Positions 33,844-44,844 of a stretch of 64,000 bases of DNA are shown here, piece by piece; the first letter of the stretch is position 1; the number at the start of each line of letters is the position of its first letter. This stretch comes from Longimycelium tulufanense (GTDB lineage: Bacteria; Actinomycetota; Actinomycetes; Mycobacteriales; Pseudonocardiaceae), in assembly GCF_014645795.1 (NCBI RefSeq), contig NZ_BMMK01000003.1, forward strand, positions 82,367 to 146,366, read 5' to 3'. A program made the position numbers and the translations under genes. The notes beneath the pieces are model-generated. The model was not told the DNA's origin. It was given only the letters and a program-made list of their open reading frames with translations, and searched no databases.

Positions 33844-34827
33844 TCATCGCGAGTAGCGCCGCCGCTGCGTCCAGGCGACGAAGCTATCTAGGTCGTCTTG
33901 GACCGTGGCGTAGAACTCCTCGCGTAGCGCGCTCAGCTGTGGGGTGGGTCCAGGGCTGGCCGCGCGGAGGAGCTCGGTGAGGGGGCAGGTCAGGAGCTGG
34001 GCCTGTACTCCGGTGTACACGGCGACGCCATCGAGGTGGAGGGCGTCGCCACGGTCCAGGAGCACGTAGCCCAGCAACTGCCGCAGCCACTGGTCAAGGT
34101 GGCTGGTCGGGTCCCTCGTGACCTTAACGTCGACCACGGTGCAGCCGACCACGAGGTCGCCGACACCGAATCCGTGGCCGAACTCGGGCGCGACCACAAC
34201 CCGCTCGCCAAGGGCACCGAGGGCATCGCGCCCATGCCGCAGATAGCCATCCCAGGTGTGGGTAAGGGCATCGAGCAGCTGCACGTCGCCGCCCAGGCGA
34301 CCCTGCTCGATGATTGCCAGGAACCAGGACCGTCGTTCCTCCACCGCGCACGTCTCACCCCACTTGTGGGCTAGGTCCCGCATCTCGACCAGGTCCAGGC
34401 ACAGGGCGAGAGCGTTCCGCTGCGCCTCGTCGGTGGCGTTGTGCGGATTCCAGGCGCGGGACCAATGCTGCAGCGCGGGGTCGGCCGTGCCGCTGTCGGG
34501 AAGCGGGCCCACGCGGGCATGCTCGAACCCCACCGCGGTCAGCAGTGCCACGCACTGGTCGGCCGGGAGGTAGGACAGCAAGCTCCACGGCGCCGGCTGC
34601 CGGGCGAGGTCCAGCCCGATCCGCAGTTCCAGCGCGCACCCCAGATTGTCCCACCCACCCTCCAGCTCGGGCCCAGCCCACGATGGAGCGTTAAGTGATT
34701 GCCTCCAGGCATCCGTGACGCTGGTGCAGTGAGGCAGGTACGCGTCCAGGAACTGACTCAGTTTGCTCGAGGAATCCTTCGACTGGCGCTGGATCGACAC
34801 AAGGCCACGGTCGACGAAGGGGACCAT
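33844..34827 (-). CDS. Uncharacterised protein with PD-(D/E)XK nuclease-like motifs
   Basis: 327 residues, frame intact. The C-terminal third has GDLVVG (Asp224), VDVKVT (Asp233-x-Lys235) and QLLGYVLL (Gln250-x3-Tyr254). This is the D...(D/E)xK...QxxxY layout of RecB/Cas4-like nucleases, and an LDGVAVYTG strand follows. The N-terminal two thirds are helical and unrecognised. Lying among nuclease and helicase remnants in island B, a role in DNA conflict or repair is possible but not shown. There is no operon partner. Confidence 0.65.
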   Translation of the reverse strand: MVPFVDRGLVSIQRQSKDSSSKLSQFLDAYLPHCTSVTDAWRQSLNAPSWAGPELEGGWDNLGCALELRIGLDLARQPAPWSLLSYLPADQCVALLTAVGFEHARVGPLPDSGTADPALQHWSRAWNPHNATDEAQRNALALCLDLVEMRDLAHKWGETCAVEERRSWFLAIIEQGRLGGDVQLLDALTHTWDGYLRHGRDALGALGERVVVAPEFGHGFGVGDLVVGCTVVDVKVTRDPTSHLDQWLRQLLGYVLLDRGDALHLDGVAVYTGVQAQLLTCPLTELLRAASPGPTPQLSALREEFYATVQDDLDSFVAWTQRRRYSR

Positions 34828-34979
34828 TTATGACATCCGCCAGCAGGAGGCACTCCATGCGGTCGTTCGTGGCGCCGAACCTGGGCGTCCCGCTGGCCCG
34901 GACAGCTCCGGGCATCGAGCAAGAGCCGAGCTGCGAGCATCATCCGGACGCGGCGCGCATCCCCTCGCGGCTCAACATC

Positions 34980-36019
34980 ACAGGCAGCACGCATGGCGAT
35001 GCGCCGAGTTCCTGGTGACGCGAACACCGCCATGCCCGCCCTCCGAGGCAGGGTTGGTGCCGGAGGCCACAAGCAGTGGGCACGGGGGTCGGGAACGTCA
35101 CCTCCCACCGGCTGGCAGAGAAGGCGTGTCCGCCATTGAGGCCAGGTTGCGAGAGCGAGGTGCCCAGCACGACGTCCGGATGGACGTAACGTGTGGATGG
35201 GGTTTCCCCGCTGCCCGACGCGGGCGTGCACAAGCTGAAGGCCGATCGCTCCGGCCTCATCGAGCATCGACCACAGCTGACGGGACTCGAACGACAACAG
35301 GTCAATCGACCTGTCGTCGGCAGAGGAGCTGTAGTAACCGTAGGAGTAGTAGCCTGGCCGGTAGAGGGCAGACATCTCCGGCAGCACCCGCACGTGTGCG
35401 GCACGATACTGATCAACACGGTAGGCCGAACCCAGCGTGCTCCAGCTGAGCCCGGCACCGACCCACCCGTTGCGACCCGGCTTCACCAGCCGCGCCATCA
35501 GCCGCACGGGCGAGCCGCCGACGCCCTCCGCCAACGTCAGCTCAACGGCCAAGGGAACCGCACCCGCTCCACCCCCGAACCAGCCGAACCAGAGGCCAGC
35601 ACCGAGCCCAAGGACTCTTCCCAGGTCAGTGGCCGCCGTGACCGTTTCGGTGTACCGCGTGGCTGGTCAGAGACCGCCACCACCAGCGCCGCGACGTGCT
35701 TACAGTTGAACCCCACCGGGCAGCTGCAGTCCCCCTCCTCGAACACCAGGGACTCGTCATCGTCACGCACGAAGTACACGGTCACCGAATAGACGGCACC
35801 CCGGCCGACCACCTCCCCCTGCAATGCGGTCTCCGCGCCGTCCCACCGAGACCGGACGACACGGCCCTGCCGCACATACTGAACGCCCCGGTCGTAGAAA
35901 GTGGCACGGACGGCTTCCTCGACACTGGCCAGATCAATACCGCAGGGAAGCGCAAGTGGCATAGCGGCGAGGATATCGGCCCCGGCGATCGTCGGGCGGG
36001 AGGCATCCACCCACATCAA
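34980..36019 (-). pseudogene. SWIM zinc-finger / SNF2-type helicase, N-terminal remnant
   Basis: The first frame (36019-35537) has the SWIM motif CSCPVGFNCKHVAALV and surrounding strands. A frameshift near 35545 continues into AVELTLAEGVGG, RLVKPGRNGWVGAGLSW and SFESRQLWSMLDEAG, which are typical of the region between SWIM and helicase domains. Further shifts follow after LQLVHARVG, and the helicase motor is absent. Intact homologues are about 1000 residues long. Confidence 0.6.
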
Positions 36020-36150
36020 GGTGCAAGAAACCCTACCGTCCAGCAGCCCGCAGGACGTACCACGCCACCATCACGCCGGGCCCTCGACTCATCCCCACAA
36101 AGCAACTGGCGCGTGAACTGGACATGAAGCCATGGCCTGGCCACGACCCG

Positions 36151-36447
36151 TCATGTCACCACCCGATCAACGACAGGGCTGGAATCCGGCTCCCACCAGC
36201 GGAAGGGGGGCCAGACCTGGTAGGGGCTGCCGGGTTCACCGAACATCACCCGAGTGAAATGGGGTAGCCAGATGAGGCGGAAGTCGAAGTCCTCAGCGAA
36301 CAGGGCTTCCTCCACCGCCTCCCAGTCATCTTCGGCATCACCGTGGTCAGGGAGAAAGGCCGCTGTCTCCGGGTCACCCTCGATCATGTCCCGGGCGATA
36401 TCGACCTCGGTGTCCTGAGCATGTTCGAGGATGACCCACAGGGCCAC
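36151..36447 (-). CDS. Small acidic protein of unknown function
   Basis: 98 residues from a GTG, rich in Asp/Glu, with a Trp/Phe-rich end (IWLPHFTRVMFGEPGS, then FRWWEPD). The frame has good codon bias and overlaps the degraded end of the glycosyltransferase by about 60 bp. No family or membrane segment is seen. An immunity- or effector-like role cannot be supported. Confidence 0.45.
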   Translation of the reverse strand: MALWVILEHAQDTEVDIARDMIEGDPETAAFLPDHGDAEDDWEAVEEALFAEDFDFRLIWLPHFTRVMFGEPGSPYQVWPPFRWWEPDSSPVVDRVVT

Positions 36448-37048
36448 GCGTCAGCCATGCACCGCGGGTAGGGCACTTCCCCTTGCTCGATCTTGCGGCC
36501 GATCTCGGCGAACACCTCCCCCGCAGGAAATCGCCCAGCAGGACGCCCACGCCCAGGCAGGCGAGCGTGGCGGTGACCCGACCGAGGAAGGCGGTCAGCG
36601 CTGCGGGCTCTGCATCGGCGGTGGCGAAGGCGACGTCCGCCACGGAGTAGTGCTCGTTCTCCGCGGAGATGGGCAGGAACCGGACGGCGGGCCACCACCA
36701 CCGGGCCAATCGGTGACCGAAATGCGTCAGCGACTCGTCATAGACCACGACGTCGGGCCGGTCGTCGGCCAATGCGTCCTCAGCAGCGGCCACGATCCGC
36801 GCCAGGTCCTCCAGGAAGGTGACGATGCCCTCGCCGAGGAGCGCGCCGAACGCACCCTGCCGGTTCTTCTCGGTCGTCCCCGGCTCGTAGCGCACCACCT
36901 CCGCGCCGGCTTGCCGCACAGCATCGGCCACGTCGCCCGCGGTCACGTAGGTAGCCCGGTGGCCGCAGCGCACCAGTTCGGCCACGACGGCGAAAATGGG
37001 GAACACGTGCCCCCGGTCATCAGTGTTGAGAAATAGGACGTGGCTCAC
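36384..37048 (-). pseudogene. MGT-family glycosyltransferase, N-terminal half only
   Basis: The start (GTG at 37048) gives SHVLFLNTDDRGHVFPIFAV, then ELVRCGHRATYVT and VVVYDESLTHFGHRLAR, the acceptor-binding domain of macrolide-type GT1 glycosyltransferases. After about residue 180 the frame degenerates (another frame continues EVFAEIGRKIEQGEVPYPR). The nucleotide-sugar-binding domain of about 200 residues is absent, so it is not functional. MGT enzymes often inactivate antibiotics, which would fit the resistance theme of island B. Confidence 0.65.
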
Positions 37049-37330
37049 CGCGGCGCACCCCCACGGGCCGCCGCGGGCGCGGGCCGGGGGTCGGGCACGG
37101 GCCACCACTCCCCACCCATCTGGGCGTAGCCCCACCGAGGCCCGTCGCGCACCGCGGCGGCGAACCGCTCGACGTGCTCGGCAGCCTTGCCCAGCCCCAG
37201 GTTGGCCCGCACCGTCTGCTCCGCGCTGCGGAGCTTGTCCAGTGCGCGTCCAAGCTGCTTGGGGTTCTTTGGTTCGACAGCTCGACGCCGGGGCGCGCGT
37301 CCGGTGCCGCCTTCAGCCGTCGAGTCGTCG
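37045..37330 (-). pseudogene. Short frame without a start, possible gene remnant
   Basis: About 90 codons read NPKQLGRALDKLRSAEQTVR, then AEHVERFAAAVRDGPRWGYA and GGEWWPVPDP. The coding quality is good and the stop overlaps the GTG of the glycosyltransferase. No ATG or GTG precedes the conserved part, so it is either a remnant or starts at an unusual codon. It overlaps the end of the membrane-protein gene by a few codons. Confidence 0.35.
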
Positions 37331-38182
37331 CTTGATCAGGTCGACCGCACTCGGGGCGTCGTCCGCCCACAGCGCAACCGCGGTGACCTCCCAAACTCCG
37401 TGCTTGCCCAGGTGCATGCGGTGGGGCTCGCGGAGCTGGACCAAGACGTTGGTCTCCTTCTCTATCTCCGCGACCAGCACGCCGTCCACCACCTCGACGG
37501 AGCGTTTTACCTGCCACCGCTTCCTGGTGAACCGCACGGATTGGATTTTCGCTGCCGGCACAGAATAGTTGTGGAAAGCGGACCATCGCACCCGTAATGT
37601 GCGCGGGTCAATCGTGTGAGGGTATTTGTAGAGGGTTGCGATGAAAGCGAGGTACCAGATTATGCCGAGGATTCCGAGGATCAACAGCACGAGTCGGACA
37701 GTCGGCCACGGCAGCAGGAGCTCGACCAGGACGGCTTCGATGGGGAAGATGAAGAAGAAAACCCAGAACATGGGGCGCAGCTGCTTGCTGTAGTGGATCG
37801 CGGCCCCGTCATGTGAGACGTCCTGCTGGCCGTGGAGGACGAACCAGATCGCCCGCCACATGATCAGGTCGTGCCGGATGATCCGAGCGCCCCAAGGTGG
37901 CAGGACTTGGTCCAGCGAGTCCAGAACGGCCTGGAACAGCGTCTGGCCGCGAGCCCTGGCCCGCTTGACCGCGCGGCGCATGGCCAGCAGCTCGGCAATC
38001 ACCACCAAGGCGATCGTGGCCTCGAGGATGACGACAACCATGACGCCGTCGCTGAGGCTGATCACCCCACCGAAGATCAGGACCAGCTCGACAAGCAGCA
38101 CAGCCGGGAGAATCCAGCGGGTGTACCGGCTGAGCTTCGTCAAGCGCGTCGGCTCGGTTTCCGCGGATTCCCCCGTCGCCAC
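37313..38182 (-). CDS. Integral membrane protein of unknown function
   Basis: 289 residues. Four hydrophobic segments are visible in two pairs, about residues 27-45 and 48-66, and about 139-158 and 163-183. A hydrophilic C-terminal domain of about 100 residues follows, including LRVRWSAFHNYSVPAAKIQS, which resembles a PH-like membrane-associated domain. No signal peptide or enzyme motif is seen. The function is unknown. Confidence 0.65.
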   Translation of the reverse strand: MATGESAETEPTRLTKLSRYTRWILPAVLLVELVLIFGGVISLSDGVMVVVILEATIALVVIAELLAMRRAVKRARARGQTLFQAVLDSLDQVLPPWGARIIRHDLIMWRAIWFVLHGQQDVSHDGAAIHYSKQLRPMFWVFFFIFPIEAVLVELLLPWPTVRLVLLILGILGIIWYLAFIATLYKYPHTIDPRTLRVRWSAFHNYSVPAAKIQSVRFTRKRWQVKRSVEVVDGVLVAEIEKETNVLVQLREPHRMHLGKHGVWEVTAVALWADDAPSAVDLIKRRLDG

Positions 38183-38426
38183 GACATCCCTCCCACACCC
38201 TGATCATAACCCAGAAGTGGGCACCGGTGACGGCGCGTGCACATCCCGGTCTTTGGGTCATCAGGAGTGGATTTCCATGATCGACAACGCGCTCTTTCCC
38301 CTTCACCTGCTCTGGTCGCCGCGCTGCTCGACCGAGGCGTGGTGTCTGGTCAACCTCGTGTCTGTTCGCATATCTCATGCGCCGGCTCCGTGCGCACGTC
38401 GGCCACCAACCACTCACAGGTCCTGT

Positions 38427-39188
38427 CTACCGTCCCCCGGCGAGGTCGATGAATGAGCCGGTGACATAGGAGGCCCGCTCTGAAAGGAGCCAGACGATCG
38501 CTTGCGCGACCTCCTGGGGTTGGCCGCCGCGGCGCATGGGCAGGCCCGCGGCGAGGCGGGCGACGCGTTGCGGGTCACCGCCGCTGGCATGGATGTCCGT
38601 GTAGATGAACCCGGGGCGGACCGCATTGACACGGATACCTTCAGCAGCGACCTCGAGGGCCAGCCCCCTGGTGAAGGTGTCCACGGCCCCCTTCGACGCC
38701 GCGTAGTCCACGTACTCCCCAGGCGACCCGAGTCGGGACGCCGCCGACGAGACGTTCACGATCGCCCCGCCACGGCCGCCGTGGGCGGTGGACATCCGCA
38801 GCACTGCCTGCTTCGCACACAGGAAGTAGCCGGCGACGTTCGTGGTCAAGATCCGATGCAGGCGCTCCTCGTCAAGCTGGTCCACCCGGCATTGCGGGCC
38901 GAGGATGCCAACGTTGTTCACCAGCCCTGCCAAGGTCCCCAGCTCGGTATCGACGGCACGGAACAGCTTGTCGATCTCGCTCGACCGGCTCGTGTCAGCC
39001 TGTACCGCGATGGCCTGGCCACCGTTGTTTTCGATGTCGGTAACCACCGCCTCGGCCGCCGCCGCGTCGTTGAGGTAGTTAACGCAGATCCGGTAACCCT
39101 GGGTGGCGGCGAGCCGCGCGGTCGCCGCCCCGATGCCCCGACTCGCCCCAGTGATGATCAGAGCACCCGTCACCTCAGATGTCTCCAT
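38427..39188 (-). CDS. SDR-family oxidoreductase
   Basis: 253 residues, classical short-chain dehydrogenase. TGASRGIG is at 13-20, NNVG at 91-94, the catalytic Ser near 147, Tyr162 and Lys166 (YAASK). The C-terminal segment SYVTGSFIDLAGGR is the usual SDR end. It is complete and should be active on an alcohol or ketone substrate. It is a lone cargo gene beside an IS630 remnant. Confidence 0.88.
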   Translation of the reverse strand: METSEVTGALIITGASRGIGAATARLAATQGYRICVNYLNDAAAAEAVVTDIENNGGQAIAVQADTSRSSEIDKLFRAVDTELGTLAGLVNNVGILGPQCRVDQLDEERLHRILTTNVAGYFLCAKQAVLRMSTAHGGRGGAIVNVSSAASRLGSPGEYVDYAASKGAVDTFTRGLALEVAAEGIRVNAVRPGFIYTDIHASGGDPQRVARLAAGLPMRRGGQPQEVAQAIVWLLSERASYVTGSFIDLAGGR

Positions 39189-39305
39189 TCGTCTGGTCGA
39201 TAAGGTGGTCCGACCACCGACACTTCAGACAGCCGCAAGCAGCCCGAACGGCAACCTTGCTGAAGAATGCCCGACCGCCGCCTGGTGTGTTCGTGAACAG
39301 AGGCG

Positions 39306-41587
<2,282 letters not shown>

Positions 41588-41796
41588 TCACCCCTACAAC
41601 ACCGTGGCCACACCCACCACTCTCAATTCGGCATGAGCGGACGTTCCGGCCGCGCGGGTCGGCACCCATCGCTTCGGCATCCCAGCGAGGAAGCTGGGAG
41701 CCCTGGGGCGTCGCAAAGCGGGCCAGGAGAGGCCCGCCTCGCCGAGGAAGCCTCAAAATACAACTTTGGCAGGAATACTGGCACTCCACCAGCTTT

Positions 41797-41988
41797 CTAG
41801 CACTTGTTGCACGACGTCTTCCTTTTCTTTGTCTTCCTACCACTGCCGTGACGCGATCGATGGCGAAACTCAAGATAGCGCCAGATATGGGGATGTTTGA
41901 AGAGGGATCGTATCGCAATACTCAGTATCACTGAGATTCCAGCGAATGCAAGCGTCGCGGGTGGGAGATGGGCAATAATGCTCCACAC
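41797..41988 (-). CDS. Small single-helix membrane protein
   Basis: 63 residues from a GTG with an AGGAG site (41995-41999, spacing 6). One membrane helix (LPPATLAFAGISVILSIAI) is followed by a very basic tail ending in KKRKTSCNKC. The longer frame to 42069 lacks a ribosome site. It is divergent from the HTH gene at 42251, with a 17-bp palindrome 114 bp upstream. The function is unknown. Confidence 0.5.
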   Translation of the reverse strand: MWSIIAHLPPATLAFAGISVILSIAIRSLFKHPHIWRYLEFRHRSRHGSGRKTKKRKTSCNKC

Positions 41989-42101
41989 GGCTGTCTCCTG
42001 ACGGTTCAGTTCCGCACCTCGCCAAGCCTCCCGACCCCACGTGCCGCTCGACAACCGTCTGCGGCCCACTTGCGTACTGTCCCGGACTCCGGTTTTCCTA
42101 C

Positions 42102-42118
42102 GTCAAGGCTAACTTGAC
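42102..42118. promoter_or_regulatory. 17-bp palindromic operator, copy 1
   Basis: GTCAAGGCTAACTTGAC, with the half-site GTCAAG inverted around CTA. It shares 15 of 17 bases with the copy at 42204. It lies upstream of the small membrane protein gene on the minus strand. Confidence 0.65.
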
Positions 42119-42203
42119 CAGGTCTGATAAAGGCACACAGGTAGTAGCAACGAAGGTGTGGATCACCGGACGATCGGCTGTCAAGGTAACCCAGAATCAG
42201 GTC

Positions 42204-42220
42204 GTCAAGACTAGCTTGAC
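42204..42220. promoter_or_regulatory. 17-bp palindromic operator, copy 2
   Basis: GTCAAGACTAGCTTGAC ends 30 bp before the GTG of the HTH gene. A lone half-site GTCAAGG is at 42180-42186. The two palindromes are 102 bp apart, about ten helical turns. Confidence 0.65.
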
Positions 42221-42250
42221 AGAGGGATTGGGTAACCGGATCATTGCTCC

Positions 42251-42784
42251 GTGAGCAGGACGTACCGGAACACGCTTCGCGCCCATGCGGAGTCGCTGGC
42301 CTCGCTGGGACGCGCATACGGGGACCTGGCCAGGCGTCATCGCGTTGTTGCAGATGCAGTGGCACGCGGGAAGAGGCAAGTCACCGCGGACAGTGAGTTC
42401 AGCGAATGGATCTTTCGGGCTTGTGAGTTCATGGCGGCGGCTGAGCGCTTGCTGGCCCTAGAGGTCGAACTTGCCCGCAGCTTCGGAGTCACATGGGAAG
42501 ACATAGCTGATGCACTCGGCATTAGCCGACAGGCCGCGTGGGAGCGCTTCGCGAAGCAGTCTCGATGGAACAAGACCAGACGCCTGTCGCAGGCTGGTCA
42601 GGCTCGCCGAGCCGCATGGATCCGAGACCTCCGCAAGAGCATCGGCGACGACGCCGACCAACTCCTGGCTTTCCAACAATGGCGTGAACAAGAACGTGAC
42701 GCATCGTCGCCCCAAGACTATTCACATTATCGTCGGCAAACCACACATCCGCCTCGTGAACCCGGGGTTCCCGATGCTACCTGA
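42251..42784 (+). CDS. Helix-turn-helix protein
   Basis: 177 residues from a GTG. A central helical region (FRACEFMAAAERLLALEVEL) leads into a clear helix-turn-helix, TWEDIADALGISRQAAWERF (about 81-100), followed by a basic stretch. It resembles small actinomycete HTH proteins with a sigma-like or AsnC-like reading head. The ribosome site is weak. The palindrome 30 bp upstream suggests either autoregulation or control by another island protein. Confidence 0.6.
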   Translation: MSRTYRNTLRAHAESLASLGRAYGDLARRHRVVADAVARGKRQVTADSEFSEWIFRACEFMAAAERLLALEVELARSFGVTWEDIADALGISRQAAWERFAKQSRWNKTRRLSQAGQARRAAWIRDLRKSIGDDADQLLAFQQWREQERDASSPQDYSHYRRQTTHPPREPGVPDAT

Positions 42785-43048
42785 CCGCCCGTGCCGTCGT
42801 GTAAGGCGGCCGCAGCGTTGGGTCGCGGCTGCCCTATTGATGCTCGGTCCTGCAGTTTCAGCAACGCCAGCGCTTCGCGGATGGCGTGCACGAGATCGTC
42901 ATCCGTCAACGAAGTTCGACCTCTGAGGCCCAATGGAGCACAAGCTGACCCCATTCACACGGGGTCAGACCGCCTGCTCCAGTTTTGCTCCAGTTGACCA
43001 TCCAACAAGATCAACAAATGGTCGGAGTAGATGATCACCCGAGATCAA

Positions 43049-43090
43049 GAAAAACCCGCTGACCTGCGGCAATACGCCAGTCAACGGGTT
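43049..43090 (-). terminator. Rho-independent terminator of tRNA-Ala
   Basis: On the minus strand AACCCGTTGACTGG pairs with CCTGCGGGTT-type sequence (stem arms 43080-43090 and 43053-43063, one mismatch) and is followed by a run of T. It lies directly downstream of the tRNA 3' end. Confidence 0.7.
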
Positions 43091-43101
43091 CTTGGTGGGA
43101 G

Positions 43102-43174
43102 TGGAGCTGACGGGATTCGAACCCGTGACCCCCACACTGCCAGTGTGGTGCGCTACCAACTGCGCTACAGCCCC
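43102..43174 (-). tRNA. tRNA-Ala (anticodon GGC), integration target
   Basis: A 73-nt cloverleaf folds on the minus strand: acceptor GGGGCTG pairing with CAGCTCC, D arm GCGC-AGTTGGTA-GCGC, anticodon stem CCACA/TGTGG around CTGGCAG (anticodon GGC), and T arm with GTTCGAATC. The acceptor has the G3-U70 pair that defines tRNA-Ala. CCA is not encoded. Its 3' part is duplicated at 2723 and 29205. Confidence 0.97.
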
Positions 43175-43320
43175 TTGGCTTCCTGCCCCGGCCGGGGTTG
43201 ACTTCCCCGTCGCCGCTGCGATGCATACGCTACAACATGCCACCCCGAAGAACGAAATCGGGGGGCCCGTTGGGCTGCGCGGATCTACCGACAGACGCTC
43301 TGACCTGCTAAGACGGGTCG

Positions 43321-44736
43321 ATGACCGGCATCAACGACGCTCCGGAGGCCACCGGCAACGCCGCCACCCGAGCCGGGCGAGCGGGCGCACCCGAGGAGGT
43401 CCAGGCCGCCCCACCCCTGGTCGACCCGGTCGCCGAGGGCATGGATCCCAACCTCCGACGCGGGCTCCAACAGCGGCGACTACGCCTGTTGGTCGATCGA
43501 TTACTGGCCGCAGGAGGACTCCAGTCTGAGCGACTCCGGGCCACGGGTGTGCACCGTGGTGCGGATGTGACGCTGGACAACATCGACGAGCTCCCGATGG
43601 TCACCAAGCAGGACCTGTGGGATCACTACCCGTTCGGGCTGCAGCTCGCCCGCAACGAGGACATCGTCTGCATCCACGGCTCCTCCGGCACCGGCGGGCG
43701 CCCCACCCTGGTCCCGTACACGGCGCACGATGTCGACGTGTGGGCGCAGGTCATGGCCCGAGCGCTCGGCGGCGCGGGCGCCAACCGGGCCAGCAGGATC
43801 CACTGCGCCTACGGCTACGGCCTCTTCACAGGCGGGATGGGTGTCCATCACGGGGCAATTCGCTTGGGTGCCACGGTCATCCCGTTGTCGGGCGGCATGA
43901 CGGATCGCCAGGTCCGACTCATGCGCGACCTACGCCCAGACATCCTCGCGTGCACACCGTCATACGCCGTACACCTGGGCGAGGCGCTACGGGCCGCAGG
44001 TGTCACCGTGGACGAGTTCTCCCTCCGGGCCGGCGTGTTCGGTGCCGAGCCGTGGACAGAAGGATTACGGCGGCAGGTGGAGGATCTCCTCGGCCTCCGC
44101 GCCCTGGACATCTACGGCCTGTCGGAGGTGATAGGCCCGGGTGTGGCCTGCGAATCGTTGGACTCTCAAGGAATGCTCAACGTCGCGGAGGATCACTTCC
44201 TCATCGAAGTCGTTGACGCCGACGGAAAGCCGTTGCCAGATGGCACGCCGGGCGAGCTGGTGTTCACCACCCTGACCAAGACCGGCATGCCGCTGTTGCG
44301 TTACCGCACGGGCGACATCGCCCGCCTGGCCAACCCAGTTTCCGACTCGCCTCGCACCCTGCGCCGGATGAGCAAGGTCCTGGGACGCGTGGACGACATG
44401 CTCACCGTGCGCGGTGTGAACGTCTTCCCGTCGGAGATCGAGGCAGTGCTTCTGGCTGACGAGCGAGTCGCCCCGCACTACGTCGTGGTCGAGGACCGCA
44501 GGAACCCGGCACGGACCGAGTTGCGCGTCGCAGTGGAACCGTTCGCTGAATCATACGCCACGGCCGAAGAAGAGTCGCTGCGCCGCGACATCACCACAGC
44601 ACTCAGGGAACGTTTGGGCGTCGGCTGCGTGGTCACGGTCCTCCCGCCCGGCCAGGTTCCCCGCACCGAGACCGGCAAGGCCCGCCGACTTCTCCGCTGG
44701 GACGGAGGAGAATCTCCCGTTCCGGGGCTGGCATGA
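43321..44736 (+). CDS. paaK: Phenylacetate-CoA ligase-like adenylate-forming enzyme
   Basis: 471 residues of the ANL superfamily. The ATP-binding loop HGSSGTGGRPTLVPYTAHDV, the DIYGLSEVIGPG motif and the C-terminal hinge VLGRVDDMLTVRGVNVFPSE match PaaK. It activates phenylacetate or another aryl acid as the CoA ester. No other phenylacetate-catabolic gene is near, so the substrate is not certain. The ATG at 43321 gives an N-terminal extension of about 30 residues beyond typical PaaK, so the true start could lie downstream. Confidence 0.85.
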   Translation: MTGINDAPEATGNAATRAGRAGAPEEVQAAPPLVDPVAEGMDPNLRRGLQQRRLRLLVDRLLAAGGLQSERLRATGVHRGADVTLDNIDELPMVTKQDLWDHYPFGLQLARNEDIVCIHGSSGTGGRPTLVPYTAHDVDVWAQVMARALGGAGANRASRIHCAYGYGLFTGGMGVHHGAIRLGATVIPLSGGMTDRQVRLMRDLRPDILACTPSYAVHLGEALRAAGVTVDEFSLRAGVFGAEPWTEGLRRQVEDLLGLRALDIYGLSEVIGPGVACESLDSQGMLNVAEDHFLIEVVDADGKPLPDGTPGELVFTTLTKTGMPLLRYRTGDIARLANPVSDSPRTLRRMSKVLGRVDDMLTVRGVNVFPSEIEAVLLADERVAPHYVVVEDRRNPARTELRVAVEPFAESYATAEEESLRRDITTALRERLGVGCVVTVLPPGQVPRTETGKARRLLRWDGGESPVPGLA

Positions 44737-44789
44737 CGCTGGCATGACAACCACCAGGGAGTAGGCATCAAGGCGCCGTAGTAAGGAAA

Positions 44790-44822
44790 CGGGGCGGGGA
44801 CGTCATCGCGTCACCCGCCCCG
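44790..44822. terminator. Bidirectional terminator
   Basis: CGGGGCGGG and CCCGCCCCG form a stem, with an inner CG pair, between two convergent genes. Confidence 0.75.
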
Positions 44823-44844
44823 GCACCGGTCAGTCCTGAGAGCT

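Noticed and set aside
42965..43243. Minus-strand frame ending GWSTGAKLEQAV as an integrase tail
   Set aside because: It resembles the tails at 2854 and 29340 only in a few residues and runs through the tRNA gene. The evidence is too weak to call a third int remnant.
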